Part shown: in pieces, positions 13,670 through 23,968 of the stretch
Position numbering within the stretch: position 1 is the stretch's first letter
Layout of the letters: the number at the start of each line of letters is the position of its first letter
Origin: Neisseria leonii
GTDB taxonomy: Bacteria > Pseudomonadota > Gammaproteobacteria > Burkholderiales > Neisseriaceae
NCBI RefSeq assembly: GCF_028776105.2
Contig: NZ_CP145606.1
Coordinates: 744,001 to 808,000 of the forward strand
Reading direction: 5' to 3'
Length of the DNA stretch: 64,000 nt
Position numbers and translations under genes: made by a program
Notes under the pieces: model-generated
Databases searched by the model: none
What the model saw: only the letters and a program-made list of their open reading frames with translations
Told to the model about the DNA's origin: nothing

Positions 13670-16326
13670 TATTTTGCCCTCAACAAGTAAAAATGGTTAA
13701 ACAGGGGAATGCGGTATTTCGCCTCCAAACGCTCGATACCGTTTTGATAAAATGCTTCGGTCAATTGGGCATAGGCATTGTTTTTGCTGCTGATGCACTT
13801 GTTGTCGTTTACATAACGGCGGATGCGGTAAGCTAAGCGGCTGCGCCACATACCGGCGGCAATATTGCCCTTGCGCTCTTCTCCCGCTGCCCGGCAGAAC
13901 TGCAGCATATCGTAAATAAAACCTGAACTTAAACCATAAGCCTCTTTCAACTCTCCAATCCGCCCTGCCGCCGCTTCGATTTCCGGCCATTCGTGCCACG
14001 AAACACCGGTACTGTATACACAGATACTGTTTTTCTGCCCGTATTGCCGGTGGACAAAACTTTTGGCCGCATCCAGCGCTTCTTCTGCACCGGCCGCCAA
14101 TCTGCCCAAAGGCAGGCCGGGTTTGGTTATCGAGATACCGGCACTGAAACTGATTTGCGCATTACCCGCCACATAATGTCCGAATGCCTGCCGCATAGCC
14201 GCCGCCAGCTTCTGTGTTTGCAGCCACGGGCCGATGAGAAAGAAATCATCGCCACCGGCAAACACGGTATAGATATTCGGATAATGTTCGGCACAATAGG
14301 CCGGCAGCCATAAGCTGAAAAAGTGGTTCATCTGGCGGGAAAGCGCTGCCATTTTGGCAAAAGTGGGTGCCTGCAAGCCTTGCTGGAAAATGGTGCCCAG
14401 GTTATCGACATCGCCTTTTAAAGCAGCAATGGCCACTTTTCCGACAAAATGCTGCCCGTCTTCACTAGTCCTGTCTTCACAGGCCAGATGGTTAAAGGTT
14501 TTCGGTTCTGCTGCTTTAACCGTCTCTTGGCCGATATCCTCCTGTACCGGACTGTATTTCTGCATCAGCCATTCGTCATTGTCGGCAAAATGCGGCACAT
14601 AAGCATTGATATAGCGGCGGGCATAGCCGTGCCACACACTGCCATTTACCGTTTCCGGCAGGCTGAAATCCCAACAACGCCATAAACTGCCGTCAGCCGC
14701 CAGTCTGCCGAATTTGCCGCTCGTGTCTTCCTCCGCAGTAAAAGCAATATGCAGGCCGAACACCGGCAGGTGCAGTTTGACAGTATGGACGCCGGCATGC
14801 ACTTTGCCGCCTTCCGGCAACACCAAAATACGGTTTTGCCGGGTCAGCAGACTGCCCAAAGTAATTTGGTCTTGCGACAAACGGGCTGCCGCCACACCCT
14901 CTGTTTCCATCTCTGCCGGCAACTGCCGGTTGTAGCTGCATACACCACTACTGTAATCCGCATTTAAAACGGCAGGTGCGGCGGCAGTTAAATCAAACCG
15001 TTGCAGCTTGGCCTGCTCCAATACTGCAAACGATTGCTTTACCAGCTCGGCAAAACGCAGTTTCTCGACAAAATCATGGCAGCTGGCAGCCTGAACCGAC
15101 AAACCCATGCCCACTTGGCCAAAACTGTGTGCAATAAACCAATCATTGATTTCGCGTTTTACCGCTTCTACCGCAGTACGCACTTCTGCTGTATTCGGCG
15201 CAACAATCATGAATTTTCCTGCGGCATTCAAAATTTGCGAAACCGGCGGCAGATGGCACGCACGCAGCACTTTCAACGCCGCCAATTCGGCAAACAGCGA
15301 CACCTGAAACGAGCGGCCGCGCAACAATTTGGCGGCCCGCTTATTGGTTTGGCTGCCTGAGGCAAAAATAAAATTTTGAATGCCGAAAAAATCGCCCTGA
15401 ATCAGCAAAATTTTCTGCACGCCCCAGTCGCTGCGGTTTTTCAGTGTCTGTGCTGCCGCATCACCGGTTTGCCCTTCTGCCTCATGCCAACGCCACAGGG
15501 CAGCGGCCAATGCGGCTGTGGTTTTGCTGTGATCGTACAGGGACACTTCGGGTTTTACGCCGAAGGCAGTTGCGGCAGGAATAGCATGGGTATAGGTTTG
15601 CCACAAGGTATCGAAGTGGTCCAGCCATAAATCCCAATTTTGGCGGTGGGATGCCGGAATCGCCTGCAACGCCTGTAAAAATCCCTGCCACAAATCCCGG
15701 TATTCGGCCCGTGCCCGCTCGTTATCACCTGGTTCGACTTCATCACGCCGCCGGGGAAATACCGATTTTGGCGACAAGGCTTTAAGCGGATAACAATAAT
15801 CTAAGCCCGCATGATCCAAAGACCGGGCAGTCGGATGAAGGGTAATTTGCTCAAACAGGGACAACAGGCGCACCTGATAGTGGTTTTTGCCGGTTTGGCG
15901 GCCACCCGTATTGAGAGCAGAATCATTGCTGTGGCTGTAATGTTCAAATGTTTCCCGATCAAAGCCCGAAGCAACACGGTCTGCCGTAGCGATAATCCCT
16001 TGCAGAAAGGTCTCGGGTGTGTGGCACATGGCTGAGACATTCAGCAGCGAGTCGGTCTGATCCCCGCCCGCTGCCCGATCGGCAAAAGGATACATATTGC
16101 CATGCACCAAATCGGGTATCTGCTGCCCCAAAACATCCCATGCCAAAGCCGTATAAGCAGCATGCTTGTGCGTATATTGCCGTCCGGGCTTACCCTCACG
16201 GGAGCAATACAGCTGAACATGAGTTTGCAGCTTGTCCTCCGGCACCTCCAACCGCGCCCGCTCTGCAAACTTGCCCAAATCGTGCAGATAGGCAGCAAAA
16301 GCGACCCTTGCCGTTGCATTCAACAT
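13669..16326 (-). CDS. cas10: Type III-A signature protein Cas10/Csm1
   Basis: An 885-residue multidomain subunit. It begins with an HD nuclease domain (His15-Asp16 in AAYLHDLGKF), expected to cut single-stranded DNA. Two Palm domains follow. The first has GDVDNLGTIF; the second carries the intact cyclase motif GGDD at about residues 691-694 (FAGGDDFFLIGP). The C-terminal 150 residues form the helical D4 domain. Recognition of target RNA should trigger DNA cleavage and synthesis of cyclic oligoadenylate from ATP, which would activate the CARF proteins at 3.3-5.5 kb. The start at 16326 is supported by AGGAAG; the in-frame extension to 16542 is not conserved. First gene of the interference operon. 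Confidence 0.95.
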   Translation of the reverse strand: MLNATARVAFAAYLHDLGKFAERARLEVPEDKLQTHVQLYCSREGKPGRQYTHKHAAYTALAWDVLGQQIPDLVHGNMYPFADRAAGGDQTDSLLNVSAMCHTPETFLQGIIATADRVASGFDRETFEHYSHSNDSALNTGGRQTGKNHYQVRLLSLFEQITLHPTARSLDHAGLDYCYPLKALSPKSVFPRRRDEVEPGDNERARAEYRDLWQGFLQALQAIPASHRQNWDLWLDHFDTLWQTYTHAIPAATAFGVKPEVSLYDHSKTTAALAAALWRWHEAEGQTGDAAAQTLKNRSDWGVQKILLIQGDFFGIQNFIFASGSQTNKRAAKLLRGRSFQVSLFAELAALKVLRACHLPPVSQILNAAGKFMIVAPNTAEVRTAVEAVKREINDWFIAHSFGQVGMGLSVQAASCHDFVEKLRFAELVKQSFAVLEQAKLQRFDLTAAAPAVLNADYSSGVCSYNRQLPAEMETEGVAAARLSQDQITLGSLLTRQNRILVLPEGGKVHAGVHTVKLHLPVFGLHIAFTAEEDTSGKFGRLAADGSLWRCWDFSLPETVNGSVWHGYARRYINAYVPHFADNDEWLMQKYSPVQEDIGQETVKAAEPKTFNHLACEDRTSEDGQHFVGKVAIAALKGDVDNLGTIFQQGLQAPTFAKMAALSRQMNHFFSLWLPAYCAEHYPNIYTVFAGGDDFFLIGPWLQTQKLAAAMRQAFGHYVAGNAQISFSAGISITKPGLPLGRLAAGAEEALDAAKSFVHRQYGQKNSICVYSTGVSWHEWPEIEAAAGRIGELKEAYGLSSGFIYDMLQFCRAAGEERKGNIAAGMWRSRLAYRIRRYVNDNKCISSKNNAYAQLTEAFYQNGIERLEAKYRIPLFNHFYLLRAK

Positions 16327-16699
16327 ATCGGTCTTCCTATTGTTAAATTTATGTATTTTTTGACTGAAGGATTTTGTAATGATTTGTAACGGATTGTAGC
16401 AAAGCGAATCGGCTTTTGCATATCGGCACAAATTTGTGCCGCCCCGCAATACTCTCTGACAGACCTTAGCGGAAAAATTGATAACACAAACATGTGGTTC
16501 CACAGCTTTGGTTTGATTCACTCGGATAACCGGTAACTGCATCGGCCGAAATCCGCTACTTCACCGCAGCATACATACATTGCTATGCCTATATACTGCG
16601 TAACCGAATAAAAAGTTGGCCTGCAAAAGGCACTGCATCCATTTTCCCCACAACCGGGAGCAGGTTGGGAAATAGAAAGAAACGGGGTAACCAAACAGA
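16327..16699 (-). promoter_or_regulatory. cas10 operon promoter with an 18-base palindrome
   Basis: This 373-base gap contains no gene. On the minus strand there is a TACAAT -10 (16393-16398) with a weak TGCAAA -35 (16415-16420). A perfect 18-base palindrome, CGGCACAAATTTGTGCCG, lies at 16424-16441, centred 37 bases from the -10 centre. The core ACAAATTTGT recurs at the csx16 promoter. Position just upstream of -35 suits an activator, or a repressor that bends DNA. The part beyond 16450 toward the glycosyltransferase shows nothing I can name. Confidence 0.55.
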
Positions 16700-17884
16700 C
16701 TACCGCCTGCCAGTCAGTTGCCCAAATAATTGATCGATTTGTTTACTGATGCTTTCAATCGAAAAATCTTCCGCACGCTTCAGGCTTTGTTCAACATAAT
16801 GCTGATAACGAGCCGGATCACCCGCCAACTCCATTACAGCTTGCACAAAACGATGTTTATCGTGCATCGGAATCAGTTTTCCATATTGGTCATTGCCCAA
16901 AATATCTTTCGGCCCGGTCGGGCAATCCATGGAAATGACAGGCGTGCCGCAAGCCAAACTTTCCAGCAGCACCATTCCAAGCCCTTCGGATTCCGAGGTA
17001 AATAAAAATAAATCGGCCTGTTTGAAATAAGGATACGGATTTTTGATTTCGCCCAATAATAAGCAGTCGCCGGTCAGATTTAATTCAGTGATTTTTTGCT
17101 CTACGACAGGGCGGTAATCTCCGTCACCAATCAACACCAATTTATGCTTCACCCCATTTTGTTTTAATTCTGCATAAATTTCCAACAGCTCCAAATGGCC
17201 TTTCCCTTCCACCATACGGGAAACCTGCAAGAAATATTTTTCTTTTATTTCAGGAATATATTCCAGACTTTTTTGCCGGATAGCCTCTAAATCAATCGGA
17301 TTATAAATTGTAGTGAACATCTCACAGTTTAAATCCAGTTCGCTCGCGACTTTCGTTTGCATGGCCGGGCAGATCGTAATGATTTTTCGGTGCCCCTGAA
17401 AGATCTTGCGATATTTTCGGTAACGCTTTTCCGACATATTCTTCTCCGCTTCAATTAATTTGCCGTGTATCCAACGGACACTCGGCACATTTAATCGAAA
17501 AAATTTCTGGCGGATAAGCTTATCCAAACATTCACTAAAATCAATCACCAAATCATAATCGGTTTGACGAAGTTTTTGCTTTAAAATTGTTTTATATTGC
17601 CGCTGACATTGCCATTTGCATAATTCATAGTACATCTTATGCCATAGTGATTTTTTACGCCGTTTTCCCGCCCGCTCCAATGCAAGGGAGTCGTCAGTAT
17701 CCAATACTGATTGAACATGAATCTGCGCGGGAATTTCCGAACGGAAAACATTTTTATCGCCTAAATCATAGGTTAATAACAAATCGACTTGATAATTTAA
17801 CTGCTTAAAAATAGGCAGATAAAACAGCAAAACCCGCTCTATTCCCCCTGCAACCAGCCATTTGTGTAAGATCAAGATCTTCAT
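16700..17884 (-). CDS. Glycosyltransferase family 4 protein
   Basis: A 394-residue GT-B fold enzyme that transfers a sugar from a nucleotide donor, probably in lipooligosaccharide or surface glycan synthesis. The acceptor domain begins MKILILHKWLVAGGIERVLL. The donor domain shows LQVSRMVEGKGH and the family-4 motif FLFTSESEGLGMVLLESLAC with the conserved E-x7-E. It is distinctly richer in A/T and Lys codons than its neighbours. It also stands alone between the CRISPR operon and mfd, so horizontal acquisition is plausible. Donor and acceptor sugars cannot be predicted. Confidence 0.85.
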   Translation of the reverse strand: MKILILHKWLVAGGIERVLLFYLPIFKQLNYQVDLLLTYDLGDKNVFRSEIPAQIHVQSVLDTDDSLALERAGKRRKKSLWHKMYYELCKWQCQRQYKTILKQKLRQTDYDLVIDFSECLDKLIRQKFFRLNVPSVRWIHGKLIEAEKNMSEKRYRKYRKIFQGHRKIITICPAMQTKVASELDLNCEMFTTIYNPIDLEAIRQKSLEYIPEIKEKYFLQVSRMVEGKGHLELLEIYAELKQNGVKHKLVLIGDGDYRPVVEQKITELNLTGDCLLLGEIKNPYPYFKQADLFLFTSESEGLGMVLLESLACGTPVISMDCPTGPKDILGNDQYGKLIPMHDKHRFVQAVMELAGDPARYQHYVEQSLKRAEDFSIESISKQIDQLFGQLTGRR

Positions 17885-18232
17885 TCCGTTTTCTCCCTTT
17901 AAATAATTAGATTTTTTTCCGGATCCGTTATATTACCGTCTCTGCATCATGCCGAAATGTTCCCGTACAGACGGTTACCGCTCCATATTTATCCGTCACC
18001 ATCCGCAATGATTCCAACCACCATATTGATTTTAACAAATCAGTCATTAATATGGTTATCGTTTTTATTTGCACTACTGTGGAATCACAGCAGCCCGACA
18101 GGCTCCCGATTCTGGCAACCTCTGCCCGTTCTGCTAAAATGACTGCGTTTTTCATTTCGGCCGTTTGAAATGCCCTGTGATGGTTCAGACGGCCTTATAT
18201 AATTACAGGTTCTCCGACTTGCTCCTACCGCC
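17885..18232 (+). promoter_or_regulatory. Intergenic region upstream of mfd
   Basis: These 348 bases lie between divergent genes. Near the right end a TATAAT (18198-18203) could be the mfd -10, with a poor -35 17 bases upstream. A degenerate uptake-sequence pair lies at about 18159-18194. A minus-strand open frame of 75 codons here has no ribosome-binding site or recognisable content and is not annotated. The left half is AT-rich like the glycosyltransferase gene and probably holds its promoter. Confidence 0.4.
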
Positions 18233-21200
18233 ATGACTTACCCCCTCCCCGCACCCGCCCGAAAATCCCACTGGCTTGATCTGACGCGCGGCAGTCTGCC
18301 GTGGGCTTTGGCGCGGCATCTGCCCGCAGACCGGCTCAAAGTGATTCTGACCCAGGATGCCGAACAGGCTTTGCGCATTCAGACGGCCTGGCAGTTTTTC
18401 CGCCCGCAGGACAGGGCCGTCTTCCTGCCCGACTGGGAAACGCTGCCTTACGAACGCTTTTCGCCGCATCAGGATTTGGTTTCCGAACGGCTGGCCGCGC
18501 TGTGGCAGGTCAAAAGCGGGCAGGCCGATGTGCTGGTGGTGCCGGTGGCCACGGCGATGCAGAAACTCACGCCGGTGCCGTTTCTGCTGGGGCGCACGTT
18601 TTGGCTGCAAACGGGGCAGACCATAGACATCGAGGCCTTGCGCGGCAATCTGGTGCAGGCCGGTTACAGCGCGGTTTCCCATGTGGTCGCGGCGGGCGAA
18701 TTTGCCGTGCGCGGCGGGATTCTGGACATTTTTCCGACGGGGGCGGAGCTGCCCTACCGTTTGGATTTGTTCGGCGACGAAATCGACAGCATCAAAACCT
18801 TCGACCCCGACAGCCAGCGCACACTTGCGCCCGTTTCCGAAATCCGCCTGCTGCCGGCGCACGAGTTTCCCACCGATGCAGACGCGCAAAAAATTTTCCG
18901 CGCCCGCTTCCGCGAGGAAATCGACGGCAACCCGAACGCCGCTACTGTTTATCAGGCCGTCAGCGACGGACGTTTCGGCGCGGGCGTGGAATATTACCTG
19001 CCGCTGTTTTTTGAAGACGGCTGTGCCACGCTGTTCGACTACATCGGCGAAAACGCGCTGATGGCCTGCATCGGCGACGTGCACACCGAAGCGTCGCGCT
19101 TTTGGGCGGATGTGAAAAGCCGCTTTGCGATGGCGCAGGGCGACGAAACCTACCCGCCTTTGCCGCCGCCGCACCTGTATTTGAGTGAAGACCAATTCTC
19201 AGGCCGTCTGAAAGCCTACGGCCAAATCCTGCCCGATTTAAACGGCAGCAGCCACGCGCTGCCCGATGTGGCGGTGAACCGCCAATCCGAAACCCCGCTT
19301 GCCGCGCTGCACGCGTTTCAGACGGCCTTTGACGGCCGTATCCTGCTGACCGCCGAAAGCGCGGGACGGCGCGAAACCATGCTCGGCTTTTTCGCCCAAC
19401 ACGGCCTGAAACCGAAAAGTGTGGCCGGCTGGCAGGCGTTTTTGGACAGCGGTGCGCCGCTGGCGATTACGGTAACGCCGCTAGCTTACGGCTTCCAACT
19501 GCCGCCGGAACACCTTTCAGGCAGCCTGAAAACCGACAGGCAGCCTGAAACCCCGCTTGCCGTCATTACCGAATCTGAGCTGTATCAATATGTTGCCAAA
19601 AGCCGCAGTGCCAACCGGCGCAAAAAGCACGCGCAGGTTTCAGACGGCCTGCTGCGCGATTTGGCCGAAATCAATATCGGCGACCCCGTCGTTCACGAAG
19701 AACACGGCATCGGCCGCTATATGGGGCTGGTCACGCTGGATTTGGGCGGTGAAACCGCCGAAATGATGCTGCTCGAATATGCGGGCGGGGCGCAGCTGTA
19801 TGTGCCGGTATCGCAACTGCACTTAATCAGCCGCTACTCGGGACAGGCGCACGAAAATGTGCAGCTGCACAAACTGGGCGGCGGCGCATGGACGAAAGCC
19901 AAACGCAAAGCCGCCGAAAAAGCACGCGATACTGCCGCCGAACTTCTGAATCTCTATGCGCAACGCGCCGCACAGGAGGGCTTCCGATTCCAGTTTAACG
20001 AATTGGATTATCAGGCGTTTTCAGACGGCTTCGAATATGAGGAAACCGAAGATCAGGCTGCCGCCATCGCCGCCGTCATCAAAGATTTGACCCAAGCCAA
20101 ACCGATGGACAGGCTGATTTGCGGCGATGTCGGTTTCGGCAAAACCGAAGTCGCGCTGCGGGCGGCATTTGTTGCCGTGATGGGCGGCAAACAGGTGGCC
20201 GTATTGGCACCGACCACGCTGCTGGTCGAACAGCACGCACAAAACTTCGCCGGCCGCTTCGCCGATTTTCCCGTCAAAGTCGCCGCCCTGTCGCGCTTCA
20301 ACAGCAGCAAAGCCACCGCCGAAACGCTCAAAGGCATGGCCGAAGGCACGGTAGACATCGTTATCGGCACGCACAAATTGGTACAGGACGATATTCAATT
20401 CAAAAATTTGGGGCTGGTGATTATCGACGAAGAACACCGCTTCGGCGTGCGCCAGAAAGAGCAGCTCAAACGCCTGCGCGCCAATGTCGATATTTTAACG
20501 ATGACCGCCACGCCGATTCCGCGCACGCTGAGCATGGCTTTGGAAGGCCTGCGCGACTTTTCGCTGATTACCACCGCCCCCAGCCGCCGTCTGGCGGTGA
20601 AAACCTTTGTCAAACCGTTCAGCGAAGGCAGCGTGCGCGAAGCCGTACTGCGCGAACTCAAACGCGGCGGGCAGGTGTTCTTCCTGCACAACGAAGTGGA
20701 AACCATCGAAAATATGCGCGAGAGGCTGGAAGCCCTGCTGCCCGAAGCGCGTATCGGCGTGGCCCACGGCCAACTGCGCGAACGCGGGTTGGAACAGGTG
20801 ATGCGCGACTTTTTGCAGCAGCGGTTCAACCTCCTGCTCTGCTCCACCATCATCGAAACCGGCATCGATATTCCCAACGCCAACACCATCATCATCAACC
20901 GCGCCGACAAATTCGGCCTCGCCCAGCTGCACCAGCTGCGCGGCCGCGTCGGCCGCAGCCACCATCAGGCCTACGCCTATCTGTTCACCCCCGAATACCT
21001 GACCAAAGACGCGGAAAAACGTCTGGACGCCATTTCGGCGGCCGACGAATTGGGCGCGGGCTTCGCGCTGGCGATGCAGGATTTGGAAATCCGCGGCGCG
21101 GGCGAGATTTTGGGCGAAGGCCAAAGCGGCGAAATGATGCAGGTCGGCCTGACGCTGTACACCGAAATGCTCAAACAGGCCGTCCGCGACCTGAAAAAAG

Positions 21201-21667
21201 GCCGCCAGCCCGATTTGGATGCGCCCCTGGGCGTAACCACCGACATCAAACTGCACAGCCCCGCCCTGCTGCCCGAGGATTACTGCCCCGACGTACATGA
21301 ACGGCTGGTACTGTACAAACGGCTGGCCACCTGTGAAAACGAAGCGCAAATCAACGCGGTACACGAAGAACTGGTGGACCGTTTCGGCCTGCCCGGGCAG
21401 CCGGTCAAAACGCTGATAGAAAGCCACCGCATCCGTCTGATTGCGGAAGAAATGGGCATAGACGCGGTAGACGCTTCGGGCGAAGCGGTAACGTTTACTT
21501 TCGGCAAAGCGCACAGTCTCGACCCCACCCACATCATCATGCTGATGCAGCAGAACAAAAACTGGCGCATGGCCGGCCCCGACAGGCTGCGCGTGGCCGC
21601 AGTATCGGACAATATCGAAACGCGCATTCGCACGGTGAAAAACCTGCTGAAACAGTTGCGCGTCTGA
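18233..21667 (+). CDS. mfd: Transcription-repair coupling factor Mfd
   Basis: A 1144-residue DNA translocase that pushes stalled RNA polymerase off damaged DNA and recruits UvrA. The N-terminal UvrB-like region (residues 1-350) is followed by the RNA polymerase-interaction domain near 460-540. The superfamily 2 helicase core has Walker A GDVGFGKTE at about 632, the DEEHRFG box at about 732 and TATPIPRTLSMAL. Motif VI appears as QLRGRVGRSHHQAYAYL, and the C-terminal TRCF domain ends the protein. Full length for the family. It is followed by an uptake-sequence terminator. Confidence 0.98.
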   Translation: MTYPLPAPARKSHWLDLTRGSLPWALARHLPADRLKVILTQDAEQALRIQTAWQFFRPQDRAVFLPDWETLPYERFSPHQDLVSERLAALWQVKSGQADVLVVPVATAMQKLTPVPFLLGRTFWLQTGQTIDIEALRGNLVQAGYSAVSHVVAAGEFAVRGGILDIFPTGAELPYRLDLFGDEIDSIKTFDPDSQRTLAPVSEIRLLPAHEFPTDADAQKIFRARFREEIDGNPNAATVYQAVSDGRFGAGVEYYLPLFFEDGCATLFDYIGENALMACIGDVHTEASRFWADVKSRFAMAQGDETYPPLPPPHLYLSEDQFSGRLKAYGQILPDLNGSSHALPDVAVNRQSETPLAALHAFQTAFDGRILLTAESAGRRETMLGFFAQHGLKPKSVAGWQAFLDSGAPLAITVTPLAYGFQLPPEHLSGSLKTDRQPETPLAVITESELYQYVAKSRSANRRKKHAQVSDGLLRDLAEINIGDPVVHEEHGIGRYMGLVTLDLGGETAEMMLLEYAGGAQLYVPVSQLHLISRYSGQAHENVQLHKLGGGAWTKAKRKAAEKARDTAAELLNLYAQRAAQEGFRFQFNELDYQAFSDGFEYEETEDQAAAIAAVIKDLTQAKPMDRLICGDVGFGKTEVALRAAFVAVMGGKQVAVLAPTTLLVEQHAQNFAGRFADFPVKVAALSRFNSSKATAETLKGMAEGTVDIVIGTHKLVQDDIQFKNLGLVIIDEEHRFGVRQKEQLKRLRANVDILTMTATPIPRTLSMALEGLRDFSLITTAPSRRLAVKTFVKPFSEGSVREAVLRELKRGGQVFFLHNEVETIENMRERLEALLPEARIGVAHGQLRERGLEQVMRDFLQQRFNLLLCSTIIETGIDIPNANTIIINRADKFGLAQLHQLRGRVGRSHHQAYAYLFTPEYLTKDAEKRLDAISAADELGAGFALAMQDLEIRGAGEILGEGQSGEMMQVGLTLYTEMLKQAVRDLKKGRQPDLDAPLGVTTDIKLHSPALLPEDYCPDVHERLVLYKRLATCENEAQINAVHEELVDRFGLPGQPVKTLIESHRIRLIAEEMGIDAVDASGEAVTFTFGKAHSLDPTHIIMLMQQNKNWRMAGPDRLRVAAVSDNIETRIRTVKNLLKQLRV

Positions 21668-21687
21668 CACGTCTGCCCGATACAGAA

Positions 21688-21724
21688 AGGCCGTCTGAAA
21701 ACCGCCCGGCCATTCAGACGGCCT
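21688..21724. terminator. Uptake-sequence pair terminator after mfd
   Basis: AGGCCGTCTGAA (21688-21699) and its exact complement (21713-21724) form a 12-base stem with a 13-base loop, 20 bases after the mfd stop codon. This inverted-pair arrangement is a common intrinsic terminator in Neisseria. Confidence 0.7.
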
Positions 21725-21739
21725 GATGCTGAAAAACAG

Positions 21740-22041
21740 GTCGGATACTCCGTATCCGACACCGGCAGAACTACCGAATCAAGCTGCGCATCTCAGATAA
21801 AAACCCCGTACCAGTCAATCAATATCCCAACCGGATTGTCGGATTCAAGAATCCGACCTACATCTTCCTAAGAAACGTAGGTCGGATACTCTGTATCCGC
21901 CCCCCGACAGAACTACCGAATCACGCCGTGCATCTCGAATAACCGCCCTATCCGGCCAATCAATATTCCAACCGGATTGCCGGATTCAAGAATCCAACCT
22001 ACATCTTCCTGAGAATTGTCGGATTCCAGAATCCGACCTAC
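21740..22041. repeat. REP-like palindromes in an imperfect tandem duplication
   Basis: Five short palindromes of the type GTCGGATTC-GAATCCGAC, usually flanked by CTAC or GTAG, lie at 21740-21760, 21838-21857, 21877-21901, 21979-22002 and 22018-22041. Two of the flanking segments (about 21761-21870 and 21903-22012) are recognisable copies of each other offset by about 142 bases. The whole is therefore a diverged tandem duplication. Similar palindromes occur at 27128-27221. They look like REP elements mobilised by a RAYT-type transposase, but no such gene is in the window. This covers the gap between mfd and glnB. Confidence 0.75.
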
Positions 22042-22057
22042 GCAAACTCAATACAAA

Positions 22058-22098
22058 AGGCCGTCTGAAAACGCGGGGAATCGGTTTTCAGACGGCCT
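22058..22098. terminator. Uptake-sequence pair terminator downstream of glnB
   Basis: AGGCCGTCTGAA (22058-22069) and its complement (22087-22098) form a stem with a GC-rich loop. It lies 24 bases beyond the glnB stop on the minus strand and between convergent genes, so it can end transcription of either. Confidence 0.65.
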
Positions 22099-22121
22099 TA
22101 TATATGACAGGCTTCACCCGT

Positions 22122-23028
<907 letters not shown>

Positions 23029-23029
<1 letters not shown>

Positions 23030-23901
23030 TACCAACCTCCTGATGCACCGCCGCCGCCGAAGCTGCCACCTCCGCCGCCGAATCCGCCACCGCCAAAACC
23101 ACCTCCGCCGAATCCGCCGCCGTGCCAGCCGCCGCGCGAACCGCGTCCGCGCCCGTTACCGGCCGAAACAAACGCCCCGCTGCCCAATGCCAAAGCCAGA
23201 ACCGCACTGCCTGCCGCCGCCAAAACGGCAATCAGCAGACCGCCCCCCGTCAGGCCGACCGCCAGAAAAACCAGTCCTCCGGTGGCCAGACTGCCCAAAA
23301 AACGTCCGCATACCGCCTGCAAAAAACCGGTCAGGAAAAACGGCAGGAACAGTATCAAAAACCAGTCCACACCTGCGGACTCATCTGCCCGTTCCGCTTC
23401 CGGCAGGGCTTCGCCCGCAATCAGTTTTTCAATCTGCCCTACGGCGGCGGCAATGCCTTCATCGGTTTGCCCCTGTTGCAGATAGGGGCGCAGCACGTCT
23501 TCCAGAATCCGCTTGGCGTAAACATCGGGAATCGCACCCTCCAAACCGCGCCCCACCGCCAGATGCGTTTTGCGCTCGTCGCGCACCAGCAGCAGCAAAA
23601 CGCCGTCGTCAATGCCTTTGCGGCCGGGCTGCCAGTCGGCCATCACCCGCGCCGCATAGTCGAACGGCGTTTCCGGCGCAACCGCCGGTACGGTTAAAAC
23701 CACAATCTGACTGCCTTTTTCCCGACTGTACTGCCGCAGCCGCGTGTCCAGCATTTCCCGCCCCTGCGCGCTCATCATACCGGCCGTGTCCATCACCGGC
23801 GCGGTCAGTGCGGGAACCGGCGTCAAATCGGCGGCAAACAGCAGGCAGGAAGTCAGGCACAGCAGCAGGAAAAAGCCAGTTTTGCGTAAAACAGCGTGCA
23901 T
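23029..23901 (-). CDS. Membrane TPM-domain protein with glycine-rich tail (YgcG family)
   Basis: A 290-residue envelope protein. A signal peptide (residues 1-23, FFLLLCLTSCLLFAA) leads to a periplasmic TPM domain at about 30-150, with VMDTAGMMSAQGREML and GIDDGVLLLLVRDERKTHLA. Transmembrane helices follow at about 180-250. The end is a low-complexity Gly-rich tail of repeated GGGGFGG units. This is the classic YgcG layout, usually found next to lemA, as here. The start at 23901 has AAGGA upstream. Biochemical function is unknown. Confidence 0.85.
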
Positions 23902-23968
23902 ACATATCCTTTTGGCGCGACAAAACAGCATCTTTCAGACGGCCAAACGGCAGAGGCCGTCTGAAAAA

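Noticed and set aside
17928..18155. A 75-codon minus-strand frame in the mfd upstream region
   Set aside because: No ribosome-binding site and no recognisable content. It overlaps the probable promoter and a degenerate uptake-sequence pair.
20495..21670. A 391-codon frame antisense to the mfd 3' end
   Set aside because: Shadow frame of a strongly conserved gene, with no ribosome-binding site or protein-like features.
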